Below are positions 1 through 11,703 of a stretch of 64,000 nt of DNA, in pieces. The notes beneath the pieces were generated by a model. That model was not told the origin of the DNA, made no database searches, and saw only the letters and a program-made list of their open reading frames with translations. This DNA is from Trichuris trichiura (lineage: Eukaryota; Nematoda; Enoplea; Trichinellida; Trichuridae): assembly GCA_037903355.1 (NCBI GenBank), contig JBAJFE010000005.1, positions 1,860,001 through 1,924,000 on the forward strand, written 5' to 3'. Positions within the stretch are counted from its first letter, which is position 1; the number at the start of each line of letters is the position of its first letter. Both the position numbers and the translations under genes were made by a program.

Positions 1-640
1 GCTGTCTCCAGCCAAGCGGAAGTTAAAGTTTGAGAATTGCTGATTGCACAACGGAATCGACCGGATGCGAAATTGAGAAAATTTAAGCCATGCAGCCAAA
101 GGTCCGAATGTCTTGTATCGATTGAACTCCCAACGATCCCGAACCATCAAGGGCACCCAGATGGCATATTTTCCCACGCAACCCGTTCGCTCGTGTCGCC
201 AAGCTTGCTGACCATAAACTGTCTTCGGCGGACCTTGATTAGCCAACTCTGCCTTTCGGCGCAACCAACTTAGTTATCAATGCATTCCCCTTTCTGTTAG
301 TTGGTCCTTCAGTTCGTGATTGCTCAAAGCATTGCCGTCGTGATCGCCCCCATTAGGCGGACCACTTGGCAATTGATTTTGGCGAATCAACAGCTTTCCT
401 TGGTGATTTTCCATCGGTTCTCAGCCAGCTAAACTTGCCAGCCGGCTGACTGGAGATTTCATTAAATCTAGCAGGCCGACATCCGGTGGTGGCGGTACAA
501 TTTTTTCACAACACCACTAGCCAAGTTTTCTGCTTGCCTATAATGCTTCCTTTTCCTGAGACACTCGCGTCAGGTAGTCCTCCTCCTCCTCCATCTGTTG
601 GTGACAACTAGGCAAGCTCAAAAGTTATGCAGTGCTGCCC
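1..640 (-). CDS. Possible 3' part of an unidentified minus-strand gene (fragments)
   Basis: Read on the minus strand, this edge holds stretches that look coding but do not join in one frame. Near 505-415 there is a proline-rich segment (IVPPPPDVGLLDLMKSPVSR). At about 425-281 lies another that includes NHELKDQLTERGMH. From about 273 to the window edge one frame stays open for 91 codons without a stop. I did not recognise a family. NHELKDQLTERGMH is loosely like the first helix of a SAP DNA-binding motif, but this is only an impression. The plus strand has a competing 78-codon frame (37-273). Intron boundaries could not be fixed, so this is a lead and not a gene model. Confidence 0.25.
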
Positions 641-1705
641 TCTGGTGTCAACCTTTCCGAAAGAAGGGACCATAGCCGACGAATCCTACGAAATAGGTTA
701 AGTATGTGGTTGGCCAAATTCCAATGGACAGTCTGTCGTAGTTCTGAAAATATTGTTGCAAACCGCCCAGCCACATTGTGATGTAAGTTCTTGCTTGGAT
801 TTGTCTCGGGAGACGCGGAGTCCAGAATACATGCTGCTTGATGATGATCGATGGGAGGCAGACACCGCTGAGGCGCCTTCAGCTTTCCTTGCATACCCAT
901 TTGGCGAACAAGATGCAGTCCCATTTGCTTAGCGGCTGCCAGATTGACTCTGATGGTGCTCTTGCTTCCTTGACGCCTCGGTTGGCTGGAGCACAAAGTT
1001 ACGAAATGAATAGAAGCTACTCCCATGGCAGCTAAAGATTATATCAGAGAAAAAATTCAATTAAAACAAATAACTATACGACAATGAAGGCTTAACAGAG
1101 CGGCGCTCTCTCATCCAACATGTCAAACCAACTTACGACCTTTTGGCTTCAGCGTCGGCTGGCAAGCTGTCAAGAAACCATGTTGCTTCGCTTAGCTGGA
1201 ACGACTTACTAATCCTTTCGTTTACTTGCTTGTTTGCAGTTGGAATATTTCGCATTTTCGTCCCCCCTGAAGCACAGACTGTTTCGGTCATACTGGGAGT
1301 CTTTAGGACAACGCAACTCGCCCTGGCGACCGTTCATCTCCGTTGCGGCGGAGTAAGAATGATAAAAATGGATTTTTCCCGCAAACACACTTTCGCGCGC
1401 AGCTGCCATTCAACTTTGCCCGAATGTACGTACGCTGGTTTGTTTTCAGGACGCCATCTGCGAACTGCGCGGCGCAGAGAACGAACGCCCTGTCGAGCCC
1501 CCTACGCGCACAGCTGGCTGGAACCACTGAGGCGGTTGTCCGCATGTATGGTGCCCGTCCAACAACGAACAGAGACGTGCAATGTGCCATTGACGTATCC
1601 AGCGCACGTCGCCTTCGCTCGGTAACGAAAACGCAAGCTGGCTGATATAGAGTCGCCTAAACGCGTGCGCCCAAAATACGTAGGCAACCCTACAGGCCGG
1701 AATTG
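641..1705. other. Unassigned stretch with overlapping open frames
   Basis: Several open frames of 65-160 codons overlap here on both strands (for example 625-1026 minus and 1143-1625 plus). The bases are richer in GC than the flanks, which lengthens open frames by chance. No frame shows a recognisable domain or a convincing splice pattern. The part just before 1706 may be the promoter and 5' UTR of the Ly-6 gene. Confidence 0.3.
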
Positions 1706-4700
1706 ATGTCCGACTGTCACCAGGCGATTCTGATACTTTTTCTTGCCTTGCTGCTGATCCATCTAACTGGGCCAGTCAACTGCCGTCAATTTAGCAAGCG
1801 CATCAGCGCTCCGACCTACGAAGAAACAAGAAGCCGTAAGTGCATACCTCTTTTATGTGACATTCTAAAGCTGAACATTCCGAAGTGGCAACCTTAAGCG
1901 TTATAACGTTTCTTCTATACCGTGTTGCTTTCGTGGTCGTCGTCACGTCGCACCTCCTGAGGCTATGAGATTATTTGTCTGGATAAAAGGAGACTCGAAA
2001 AGATAGGCCACCAGCTGCCACAACTTTACGCCCTCACATTTGAGCTCAAACAATTAGCATTAGCATTCAAAGAGACGTATAGCTTATAATACGAGAGATG
2101 AGTTCAATCACGTGTTCACATATGTACTTGACAGGATAACATTTCCAGTCTTGACAATTGTAACTGATACGTCTAACTTACACCTTGAAGATAAAGTTCA
2201 ACAGGACCGCCAAATAGGAATTGACTAAGCTGAAAGGCTATCTATTACCGCGTTTCATCCTGCAGATAGATGGATGATCAATGTTCTCCTGAGACGGAAG
2301 GTTGAGAGCGAATACTTAAAGTGTGTCCCTTCTCAACGGCGGTGCGGCAAAAAGATAGACGCTTAGCCCTTTTTATCAGAGCAGAAGGTTCGCTGTTCTG
2401 TATTTACACGAAGCGTAAAGCAATGCTCGTCTTCTCCACTATTTCATTCATTCGGAAAACGCTCTAACGTTTTCTCAACGTCTCAAGATCGATTGGTGAC
2501 TTGCGCGACTACCTTACTTAGCAGCCGTTCAACTTGGTAGGGAATATTTCACTTGTCGATTGTAGACGTAGAAAAAAATGGTCAAAAGTAACTGGCAGAT
2601 TCGTATTGCGCTTTAGAATCTTGTTCGTCGGCTTTTCCTTCGAAAGTCGTTTCAGACGCGTTGCTTAACACCTGACCTTTGCAAATCAACGCTAAAACGA
2701 GTGCTGCAAAGAAAGTTAGCCCAAACATAATAGCAAAGACTGATTTATGAACAATAGCAACGGAGCAAGAATGTCAGCTTTGTCTTTGCTCAGCATGCGA
2801 ACATTTGACCGAATGAACTTTCTATTGCTTTTTAAGTACTTCCAACGTTTCAAAATAACAGCATGTGCCATCTGGCGTAGTAGTAAAAGCTGAACAACGA
2901 GCAAAGCAGGTTCTCCTCCTTACTCGAAACAATTACTTGTCATAAAGTTTGCTCGTCTCGTCACACACACACACACACTACCGGCGACAATTCTGTTTTC
3001 GATGCAAAATATCATCGCTAAATTCAACGTTGCCCCAATGGATTATTCTGACGTAATCTGTGATTGAAGCAAAAAACTTATCGCCCCCACTAAAAATGGT
3101 CATTTCGAGTGGTCAGTGTCGTTCTCACCAATGAGCTTAAGTTTAAAATAAGCAATTCCAAGAGAACGCAATGCGTTCCAAAGCCAACGGGTCCCGTCAA
3201 ATTACGTCTGTCGACAACGAAATGAGGAATAAAAAAATCCATTGAAAAAAACTAACATCGCTTTACGGCTGCGTTGCGCAGGAAGTTAGTCTTTGGAGCC
3301 GCCACAACTGTTGATCGCTGGAAAAAAGGAGAAGGCTTCCGACTGCGTGAAATAATTTCCAGTAGATTCACCTGTGCCTCAGCGGTGCTTATTTGACAAG
3401 TCAATTATTTTCGTGCCAAATCGAACCGCCTATTCGGCAACGTCTTTCTTCCTCCATAGAATCAAAGGGAAATCTTTCGCACGCATGCGAGTAAGTTCAG
3501 TGTTTTTGATAGTAGTCACGAAAAAGAAATTAATTCTTCCAGAGAGTTTTGTTTCGCAAAAGTTTCGACTAGCCAGCTTCCGTCGTTTGCAATTCGCTAC
3601 ACTTGAAATGGTCGCGCAGCCGGTTGTCCAAACAACAATTGCACACACCAGAGAAAACATTAATGTGCGCATTAATCGATAATGAATTGTACCTGTATTA
3701 TTCAAAGCAGCAAAGGCGAACCAACATGACCACTAGAGCTCGTTATATTGAGCTTTTATGCTTCTAATAAGATAATTTATTGGCCGTTTGTCAGTTGCAC
3801 TGATAGCGTGACACTAATTTAGTTCATTGAATGTTCAGTCTTCTCAGGTGAGCTACACTCATTCAACCGCCCAGATGAGTCTACGTGATCCATCTAACTG
3901 AAATGTAGCAAAAGGGCTGCGCATTATTCATCACAAATTCGACCCGCTGCACTTGTCAAGAAACGTAAAGCTCAAGAGAGCGCGCAAGTTAAATCAAGCA
4001 ACCACTTATTCAAACACGGAATAACAATGATAACTCCTCGCTAGAAAGGAATACGCACATAGAAATAAATATATCCTAAGTCAAGAAGAAGACTGAAGAA
4101 TATGACGCTTGTCGCATGGCAGCATTTAAAAATTCGCTCGCTCAAGAAACCAACTGCCTAGAACTGCTTCTTGATTAAACCCATTCCGTCAGTTTTGAAA
4201 AATTGAGTTTCAATGTCAACTACGACAAAAAACGGCAATGAGCTACGTGTCGAAACATAGGATGTAGTAATTCGCTTTTCTGCTAGTCACCAGCGAGTCA
4301 CCTTGGCGATCGTTCTTGTGAACTTTCTTGCTTACTGTTCTCACAAGAACAGTAAGCACAACAGTAGGCTAAAAAAATAACTTGCAGCCCTCAGAGAGTG
4401 CTCTGAAGTTGTAAAACTCATACTGGCTACGCGCTTTTTATGCATTGACGGAGGAGGAGAAAAATATCACAAACTACTACGGTTGTCGCTATTCAAACTC
4501 CCAATCATTAAGTCAAGCATAAACAATTAAGAAAAATTGCTGATTCCACAATAGGAAATCAGCATCCTCTAAGCCTTTTCAACTACAGGCGCTAGAATAA
4601 GAATAAGTTTTGTAAACCAAAAGCTAGCATTTTCATCTTTGACCTAATGAAGGAATGCAAAAAGGCATTTTGTCACGCCACTATTTTGGGAGCATAGGGA

Positions 4701-7700
4701 AAATATGTAAACACGGTGCGCTCCAACTGGCAACGCGACTGAGGGGTTTCTTGGAACCAAAAAGTCCATCATCGTACCAATTAAGAAAATGAAGCTCCAG
4801 TTCAATTACCTTACAAAGCCGCTATTCTTAAAGATAATGTTGACAGTACGTACACGAAGTTAATCTCGTGGCAGATTAACTGAACTAAGCTTATCCCGAA
4901 ATTCGCGATAGTATCGAGTTTGCGAAGCGAGACGACTCAAAGACGAAGAAACTTTGATCATTTCACCAACTGAAGTTCCCGAGTGACGTAAACCTCCGTA
5001 GAATTTGCTGTTCAAATACAGCTTCTTTAAAATTCATTCGCGGAAGCCTACGCAGCGCTTCTTTTTGAAAATACTAATACAGTACGATTCAAATGAGTTT
5101 CAGAATGCAGGTTCGCTGTTACGAGAATATATATGTTCTATAAGGCCTGTTAGTTCTGCAACGCATAGCGATGGAAGGGTTACAAGTTTGGAAAAAAGCT
5201 AAACGCAGCCAGTCCAAGGAATTCATATTTAAAAACGCTGAGCCTTTATTTCTTTCGCATTTTAACACGTTTTTTTAAAGAAATAAGATGCCTTGTAACG
5301 GGTGCGTAAATTGTCGTGATGGTCTCGTTATGCCTGCCTACTGAAACAAAAGATGTAAACCCAAAAAAGGAAGTGGAACTTTCGGGATCACCTGGCTTTG
5401 TTCTCTGAGAAATCGACTGAAGTGGTAGGGTGACTATTATGACTTCCTGATCCCGAAAGCTTCGATCCTTCCTTTTTACAGATATAACGTAACCTTCATC
5501 ATGAAAAAACGCATATATATATATATGCGTTTCGGTTATCTTCATCAAATGGTCATATACATATATATATGACCATTTGATGAAGATAACCGAAAATAAG
5601 ATTAGCAAAGCCACAGACATTTCCTGAGCCCCGAACAAAATCCCAATGACTTTTAGAGCAGTAGATTTTAATAAAATGAAGATAGGGTTTTCACAGTCTT
5701 GGTTAAAGAGCGCATAAGTTCTCACGACAGTAACTATGGCAAAACAAATCGATACGTTTTGATGAAATTCAAAAATACGCAAACAAGTTAAAGATTTTTC
5801 GCAGTCTTCGATCTTCCTGCGCATGTCCATCGGTGGAATCAGCCTTCATTTGCAGTTCCCATTCTTTACAATCTTTCCGATATTTTGAAACTGATTTTTG
5901 TCCAGCAAATATTAAAGCCTAATATTCAAATTTGACTTCCCTTAAAGGACAAATGGGAAAACAGATATACAATCCTACAAGCTTGGGTTGAATGACGATA
6001 AGGTACAATTAGTCATACTGGGTATTCATAGTTAACGAAGAAGTTCTTAGGCTCAACTCTCATAAGCGACGAAGAGACGAAAAAAGTCAATGATACATTT
6101 CAGCGTGAAACAAATTCATTCAGTAATAGTTTCTTAGCGTAACTCTATCACGAGCAGGTACATGGTGGTTAAAGCAGCGGCGGAATAATTGAAGCACGCA
6201 ACGTACCGTTCCGGATATTCATTTAAAATAACAAGTGAATTCCTTTGATTGATCACGCAGACAGGGTGAACGCTATAGTCTCCCTATTCTACAAGACGTT
6301 GGCAGATCCAAAAAACGAATAAGCTGCCTACGCAGGATCGCGCGAAGATCATTACGCTTTACGCTGGAAAATTCTGCAACCTTAAGCGCGAAGGGGCGTC
6401 TGCGGAAAAGTTGCGCAGGCAAAATTGCATCTAAGGAATTTGAAAATTATCGCACGCAAAATGGATTCAATAAATGTTCAATAAAGTTGCGAGGGCGAAA
6501 GCGATATGACAAAAAAGCTTGTGCGCGAGCAGTTGACACGGATTCTTCCCTCTCTTTCTCTTTCTCAGTTTAAGGCATGAAGACCCATGAGCGGACTTGC
6601 CGCTAAGTCACTTGGTCTTATTGAATTGTTACCATTGGCAATTTTTGCATCTCTCCAGTCAATTACGCAGTCGTTGATCAAGACATATACTGCGACAGTT
6701 TGCGTAGTTGGGAGACAACCGCTCGGTCGAAAATGACGGCAAATATAAAGCTAAAACTTTCGATGATAAAATGTCCACGCTCACGCAGGGTTCCGATATA
6801 AACGTGACAAGGCTGATTAACTTCACCAATGCCTAAAGGGAGGACACAAATGATCAACTTTGAAAATTCCCCAATCGTTAAACTGACGGATCATCCAACT
6901 ATCATTTCGCGAAAGCCGTACTACCTAACAAAAATATCTCCTTTTCTCAATGTCTCATTTCTTAGTGTCAACTTTGAAAAAAACGGTCGCAGTTTTACTC
7001 GGCCTCCCTTCGTATGACAAGAATTTATCCCTCCGATAATTCTTCTGTCGCTTCTTTCGCTGCTCAACCGGCTGTGAATGTCGAAACCGTTGGAGCGTAA
7101 ATAAGGAAACACTTTCAAAACTCGACGAAGCGACGGTGCGCAAGGTTTGAAACATTAGTCAAGCGTTCTTCGTAGACAACTTACTTAAGTGCAAAAGAGG
7201 GCATTTTTCAAAAAGCAATACTTTTCTTAAGAACAAGGAGAGAGAGAGCTAAACTTTGAGCAAAAACTATCTCAAGCAAGCTCAGAACAAACCAGCGACT
7301 TATGGGACCGCACGAACGCGCATATGGCAACAAAGCAAATAGTTATGACGAGCTAATTAAAAAAAAAGGTTACGATGCGACTCGCCCATGTCCACTTCAG
7401 ATGAAGCATCGTCGAAAAAGCGTTTCAAGCTTCGCTATTTTACTGCGGCTAAAAGGAAGGTTTTGCTGGATACGTTATCGAGCACAAACAGGCTAAGGCT
7501 GCAGGCATATTTTGCTTTTTGAAATCGAGCGCATAATATCGATCTTTTCATTCATCTCTTGAAGCGCGGGAATGATATAGTCGTTTTAACATATTGGCAT
7601 GTGATTCATCATGGGTCAGCCTAACGCACACATCTCGTTTGCGTTCGAACTAGACGCTTGATGAATTGTGAAATCCCGGCGTACATATGCATATTTAGCA

Positions 7701-10700
7701 AAAAGTCATTTGAATTTTAATAAACGGTTTCTGCCCTTACTTGAAGCACGAAATTTCAAAAGAACGTAGAACGTTAAGAACTACATTTGAAATGTGAATA
7801 TATCGTACATTCAGAATTCTAGTGAACTGTGTTACTCTCGGAGATGATGTAAATTTTTGCTATTGGAAGTTCATACGCGCAAGCTGTAGATATGAGCGTA
7901 GGAAAAAAAATGGCTGATTACTTTTAGGTTGGAGAGACAAGCGGAAAGTGACTGTTAACCTGCAAAAGCAATTTACGCGGTCAAGTGGACCTAACGCCAT
8001 CAGCTAACGACTCGCTTCGTCACTTACTTTTGGCGCCAGCAGGCCAATAAGATTAGGAAAGTCGAATTGGTTTACTTGCAGTTTGATTGATTCATGAATC
8101 GGTCAATTGAACGAGCCGATAATGCCCTGAATCCCCTCTTATCAAAGCAGGCCTGAAGCGTTGTGTCCGGCCGTTGAGTACCTTATGCCAGCAACGAAAG
8201 GAACCCATTTCTCTTAATCCAATGTTTCAGAGCGTACAACCTTAGCGCTTGCATTGATTACGCCATTGGCTGGCCAGTTGTTGCAGTCAGGACAAACATA
8301 GCTTAAGTACCCCAATTAGTAATCTTACTTTTCTTGCTTGTCATCGCAGAATTCTTCATTGTCGTGCTAGAAAATTAGGCGAAACGGACTGACGCGCACG
8401 GTTTGCCTACAAGGAGCCCACATATGCTGCAACAATTATGACTTCATTGGCTCCGCTCAAGGAGCAGCTATGCTATTGGATTTGTTCTCAACATCGCTGC
8501 TCATTTTTTACACCTTATTATCATTGCGACTGACAATGGCGCTTACGAAGACAAGCCGCTCTAACATTTCGGAAATACCGACAGGTTGCTTTTTCTTATA
8601 ATCATCCCTAAACTTGTAGCCAAATGCAAGTGCTTTCCTTACCTAACATAATACAATGAAACTTTTGGCGAGACTTCTTAAAACAAGTCGAAATTTCCCT
8701 CTTTTTTCTCATATGCATAAAAAAAGTGCCTTAAGACCTTTTACAAGTTAAGCCTTTAAGCTAAAGAGAAAATAACGCTCACTGCCTTTCACAGGCGAGG
8801 AAAAGCACCCTTTCGACATTTACTTAGAGTGGTATCAAAGGAGAAGGTTAGGGTCAAAATCCTGAATAAGCCGAGAATGCGCTGTAACGTTTGACCTTAT
8901 AGCAGTTGTGCATTGGCATCCTCTAGATGAGGAATACATTTCTACTTAAGTACATTCCTTATCTAGAAGATGCCAATGCACAACTGCCACACAAGGCCTA
9001 ACTTTACAGTGCATTTTCGACCTTTCAAGATTTCTCCCATCTTGCGCAATGGATTGGATTTGGATAAGAAAGTAAGAATTAAAGGCTCAGCTCGAGGAGA
9101 AAAGCAATTTTACAGCTTGTACGCTCTGTACATTATCGACTGAATGTAAGATGAACAGTATAACAACCGAAAGGAAATATTCATTAGCATTGTTTCAACC
9201 ACGAGCGCATAGATAATTTGAGTTGCTAGCTCAAAGGCATATTGTAGTGCCAATATTTCGTCTACTATCCCTCTTTCTTCCTTCCTTTAATTTCAAACAA
9301 TTTCTAGCTTTGAACACGTAGCTTTTCGTAAGGGATAACAGATTCCACGTACAGACGATTCATTAAAAAAATTTGTAAATTTGAATCTGAAGCTTTCGAG
9401 CGCTAGACTTCATCCATCATCGGCGGACAAATTCTGCGAAGCCTTAAGGGTACGTAGAATCTGTAAGATGAAATTTCCAACTTATTGCTAAACAACGCCT
9501 CGTAAGAAAGCGCAATGATATTTAGAACATCTGGTGGGCGATAAAAGACTAAAAGGCGCCATGAAGGAAGAGCCGACTAGTTCTACCAAAGAAGTACAGC
9601 ACCTAAAATTAATGCAGCATTCGGAAAAGCATTCTTTCAACTTAGCAGTGATGCGGTGATAACATGAGCACGTCAGGTTAGCTGGCAAGCCACGCTGTCA
9701 TTTTATGCACGGAGAGCAGGATGTGCCAGCCGGCTTGTAAAGTACAACCGACTCGTAAAATTCTGCGGAAAACCCGCTAGTATAACGAACAACTAAGCCC
9801 CATCTCTTTGCACTGTGTTTTATATACCAGAGATTAGAATTGCTTCCGCTTCGTTGGCGCTGAGGAGAATTTTCACTTCCTGAATAATCTTAGAAAGCAG
9901 GTAAGTTGTCAGCGAAGTTCCATGGACTCAGAGATACACTTTTCGAAAACATACTACATTCCATCGGTTACTATTAAAAAAATTTTCTGTTACTAAACCA
10001 TTACTCGAAAATGCTACTTCGTCTTAAACCCTAAAACGTACACAAACAATCGGCTAAGTTATAGAACTTGTAGAAGCTTATCCATCCTTATTCCAATATT
10101 ATCGTAACTACGCCCGCGCACAGAGCAGTGGCGACGCCATGAACGTCTCTACCTTTACACAATGTGCAGAAGATAACATACGACCTGATGACATGTGCTT
10201 TGCTAACATGAACATTTTAAATGACACGTAACGTTACAGCTAGAAACCAATTTACATTAAACAATTTCAGTGAATGAATTACACAGTTGAATTGGAGTGA
10301 ACGTATTTTTAGACAAAATAAGCTGCTACAGCTGCATGTCAACATTTTATGAAGGAGCTTGGATTTTTCTCTCTCGAGCATTCACCCGACCGCTCAATTT
10401 TACGAGTGAATGCGACTTCCCTACGGCAGAAAGCCGCATCGGCATGGTCGACTGCTCGAGCGTCTGCATTAAAATGTGGGAAGACACAACATTGCTCGGT
10501 ACGTTGAGAAATGCCGTTTAATTTGGAAAAACATTAAACGCTGATCGATTCCTTCTTCACCAAGCCAAACTACTGACGTCATTCTATCTTTCGCAAGAGA
10601 AGAGGAGCAATCGCTTTTCCTCTATAAACTTAACCTATTTGGTCAATGTCTATTCTTCCAACGAGTAACAAAAGCGATTGCTCGATTATAGAACTTTTCA

Positions 10701-11219
10701 GCTTTTCTTTTACTCAATCATTCCAGGGTGGATTGCTACACAGTTTCTCAACCCGCAAGAAAATAGAGCCTATACATTCGATCAATGTTTGACATAATGA
10801 ATTCAAGAAGAAATTACTGACCCTTACGGTTTCTTTATTGCAAAATTTTGCATGTCGCTTTAGGAATGCCCTTTCGCGGATTCATTCGAGGATGTTACGA
10901 CTCAATGCTAGTCCAGGGCTTCAATCAAACCATAGTTCGTTGGTATCGATGGCTCCATCGCGACTCGTGTCACTTTTACAACAAACAAGAAGTGCTCCAA
11001 CTGCCATTCAAAGATCGGGAAAGTCGCGATCGCCACGACAACAGCCCCAACCAAATGCTGCACATATGCACCTGCTATTCGCACGGTTGCAATGGCGCCT
11101 ATAGCCTAAGCGCAGCGGCTGTTCATTGGTCCAAAGGCTGCAACTTCGGTGCAGTACCGCCTATACTTACTGTTTTGTGCCTAAGCCTTGTGAAAATATG
11201 GAACACGTTAAATAAATAG
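1706..11219 (+). CDS. ODR-2/HOT-type Ly-6 (three-finger) GPI-anchored protein
   Basis: The two 3' exons are well supported. Exon 10313-10498 follows the acceptor GTATTTTTAG and encodes ISCYSCMSTFYEGAW and a VDCSSVCIKM block. Exon 10864-11219 encodes GFIRGC, FNQTIVRWYRWLHRDSC and ends the domain with CTCYSHGCN, the CxC...CN signature of Ly-6/uPAR domains. A hydrophobic tail (VPPILTVLCLSLVKIW) just before the TAG stop fits a GPI-attachment signal. The order of motifs is that of nematode ODR-2 and its HOT relatives, extracellular neuronal proteins. I infer that the first exon is 1706-1835: an ATG, a strong signal peptide (ILILFLALLLIHLTG), and a GTAAGT donor in phase 1, which matches the phase of the exon at 10313. 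That leaves an intron of about 8.5 kb, and other small exons may lie in it. The AATAAA overlaps the end of the coding sequence near 11210. Domain call is firm; the 5' exon is inference. Confidence 0.62.
4330..4357. repeat. Short perfect hairpin
   Basis: The arms GCTTACTGTTCT and AGAACAGTAAGC are perfect complements of 12 bp around a 4-base loop. A smaller palindrome (GTTCTTGTGAAC, 4311-4322) lies just before. Function unknown. Confidence 0.7.
5507..5594. repeat. Double palindrome (foldback element)
   Basis: Two adjacent palindromes are seen. The first (5507-5532) is a 26-base AT-rich palindrome flanked by AAACGC/GCGTTT. The second has 29-bp arms (5531-5559 and 5566-5594) that are perfect complements around a 6-base loop, beginning TTCGGTTATCTTCATC. 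The perfect match implies recent origin or selection for the fold. It could be the relic of a foldback or MITE-type transposon. Confidence 0.8.
8850..9040. repeat. Long imperfect inverted repeat, MITE-like
   Basis: The core arms 8902-8938 and 8951-8987 begin and end with GCAGTTGTGCATTGGCATC and its complement, with only a few mismatches over about 37 bp. Similarity continues outward at lower level (for example AATGCGCTGTAACG against AATGCACTGTAAAG), giving arms of roughly 90 bp. No ORF lies inside. This is the layout of a small foldback or MITE element. Confidence 0.7.
10605..10683. repeat. Short inverted repeat in the last Ly-6 intron
   Basis: GAGCAATCGCTTTT (10605-10618) is matched by its exact reverse complement at 10670-10683, with about 51 bases between. 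It may be another degraded foldback element. Confidence 0.5.
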
Positions 11220-11703
11220 CACATGCAAATACTGTTCCCTTTGTGGGCAATCTCATTCCGATGGAAAAATGAAACAAAAACTTAAACATGCAGAAAAGTG
11301 AATACGTAAAAAGTTAAATTCATTAAATGAATGCTATACACTTCAACGCTAACTGAAAAGAACAACTGGGCAGCGTAGCTCATGCTTGCCAGTTATATTA
11401 ATTAACTTAATCTCTTTCTCTTCTACAATGATTGAAGATCTTTATTGCTATTGCTCAGTATACAATCTTCAGTATAGATATGTAGAATGTGAAAAGAAGA
11501 CTATAATATGAGGCACGATTCTCATTTTATCGTCAGTTATTTTTATAGAATTCAACATATTAAATAGGACAACTGAAAGCACTCTGATTACGTAGCTTCA
11601 ACTCCGCGCGAGATACTGGAGCACGTCAACTAAAATTTATAGGAACAAAGATTTACTAGTATGGCATAATACGCACTGTGTGACGTATGCTGTTCTTGAA
11701 GAT
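11220..11703. other. Convergent 3' intergenic stretch
   Basis: AT-rich spacer between the ends of the Ly-6 gene (plus) and the ZNF598-like gene (minus). I see no coding frame or RNA gene in it. Confidence 0.6.

Larger units (their letters stand above)
1836..10312 (+). other. ORF-poor stretch, inferred first intron of the Ly-6 gene
   Basis: No recognisable gene was found on either strand. The stretch holds a short CA repeat (2962-2978), three foldback palindromes (about 4330, 5507-5594 and 8850-9040) and one 194-codon minus-strand frame (5246-5830) that resembles nothing known and runs through a palindrome. If exon 1706-1835 belongs to the Ly-6 gene, all this is intronic; if not, it is intergenic. 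Confidence 0.4.

Noticed and set aside
625..1026. 133-codon minus frame
   Set aside because: All three minus frames look equally plausible in parts, none matches a family, and splice sites are not convincing.
1143..1625. 160-codon plus frame before the Ly-6 signal exon
   Set aside because: Open frames overlap on both strands here, the start is not ATG, the composition is GC-rich and no domain is recognisable.
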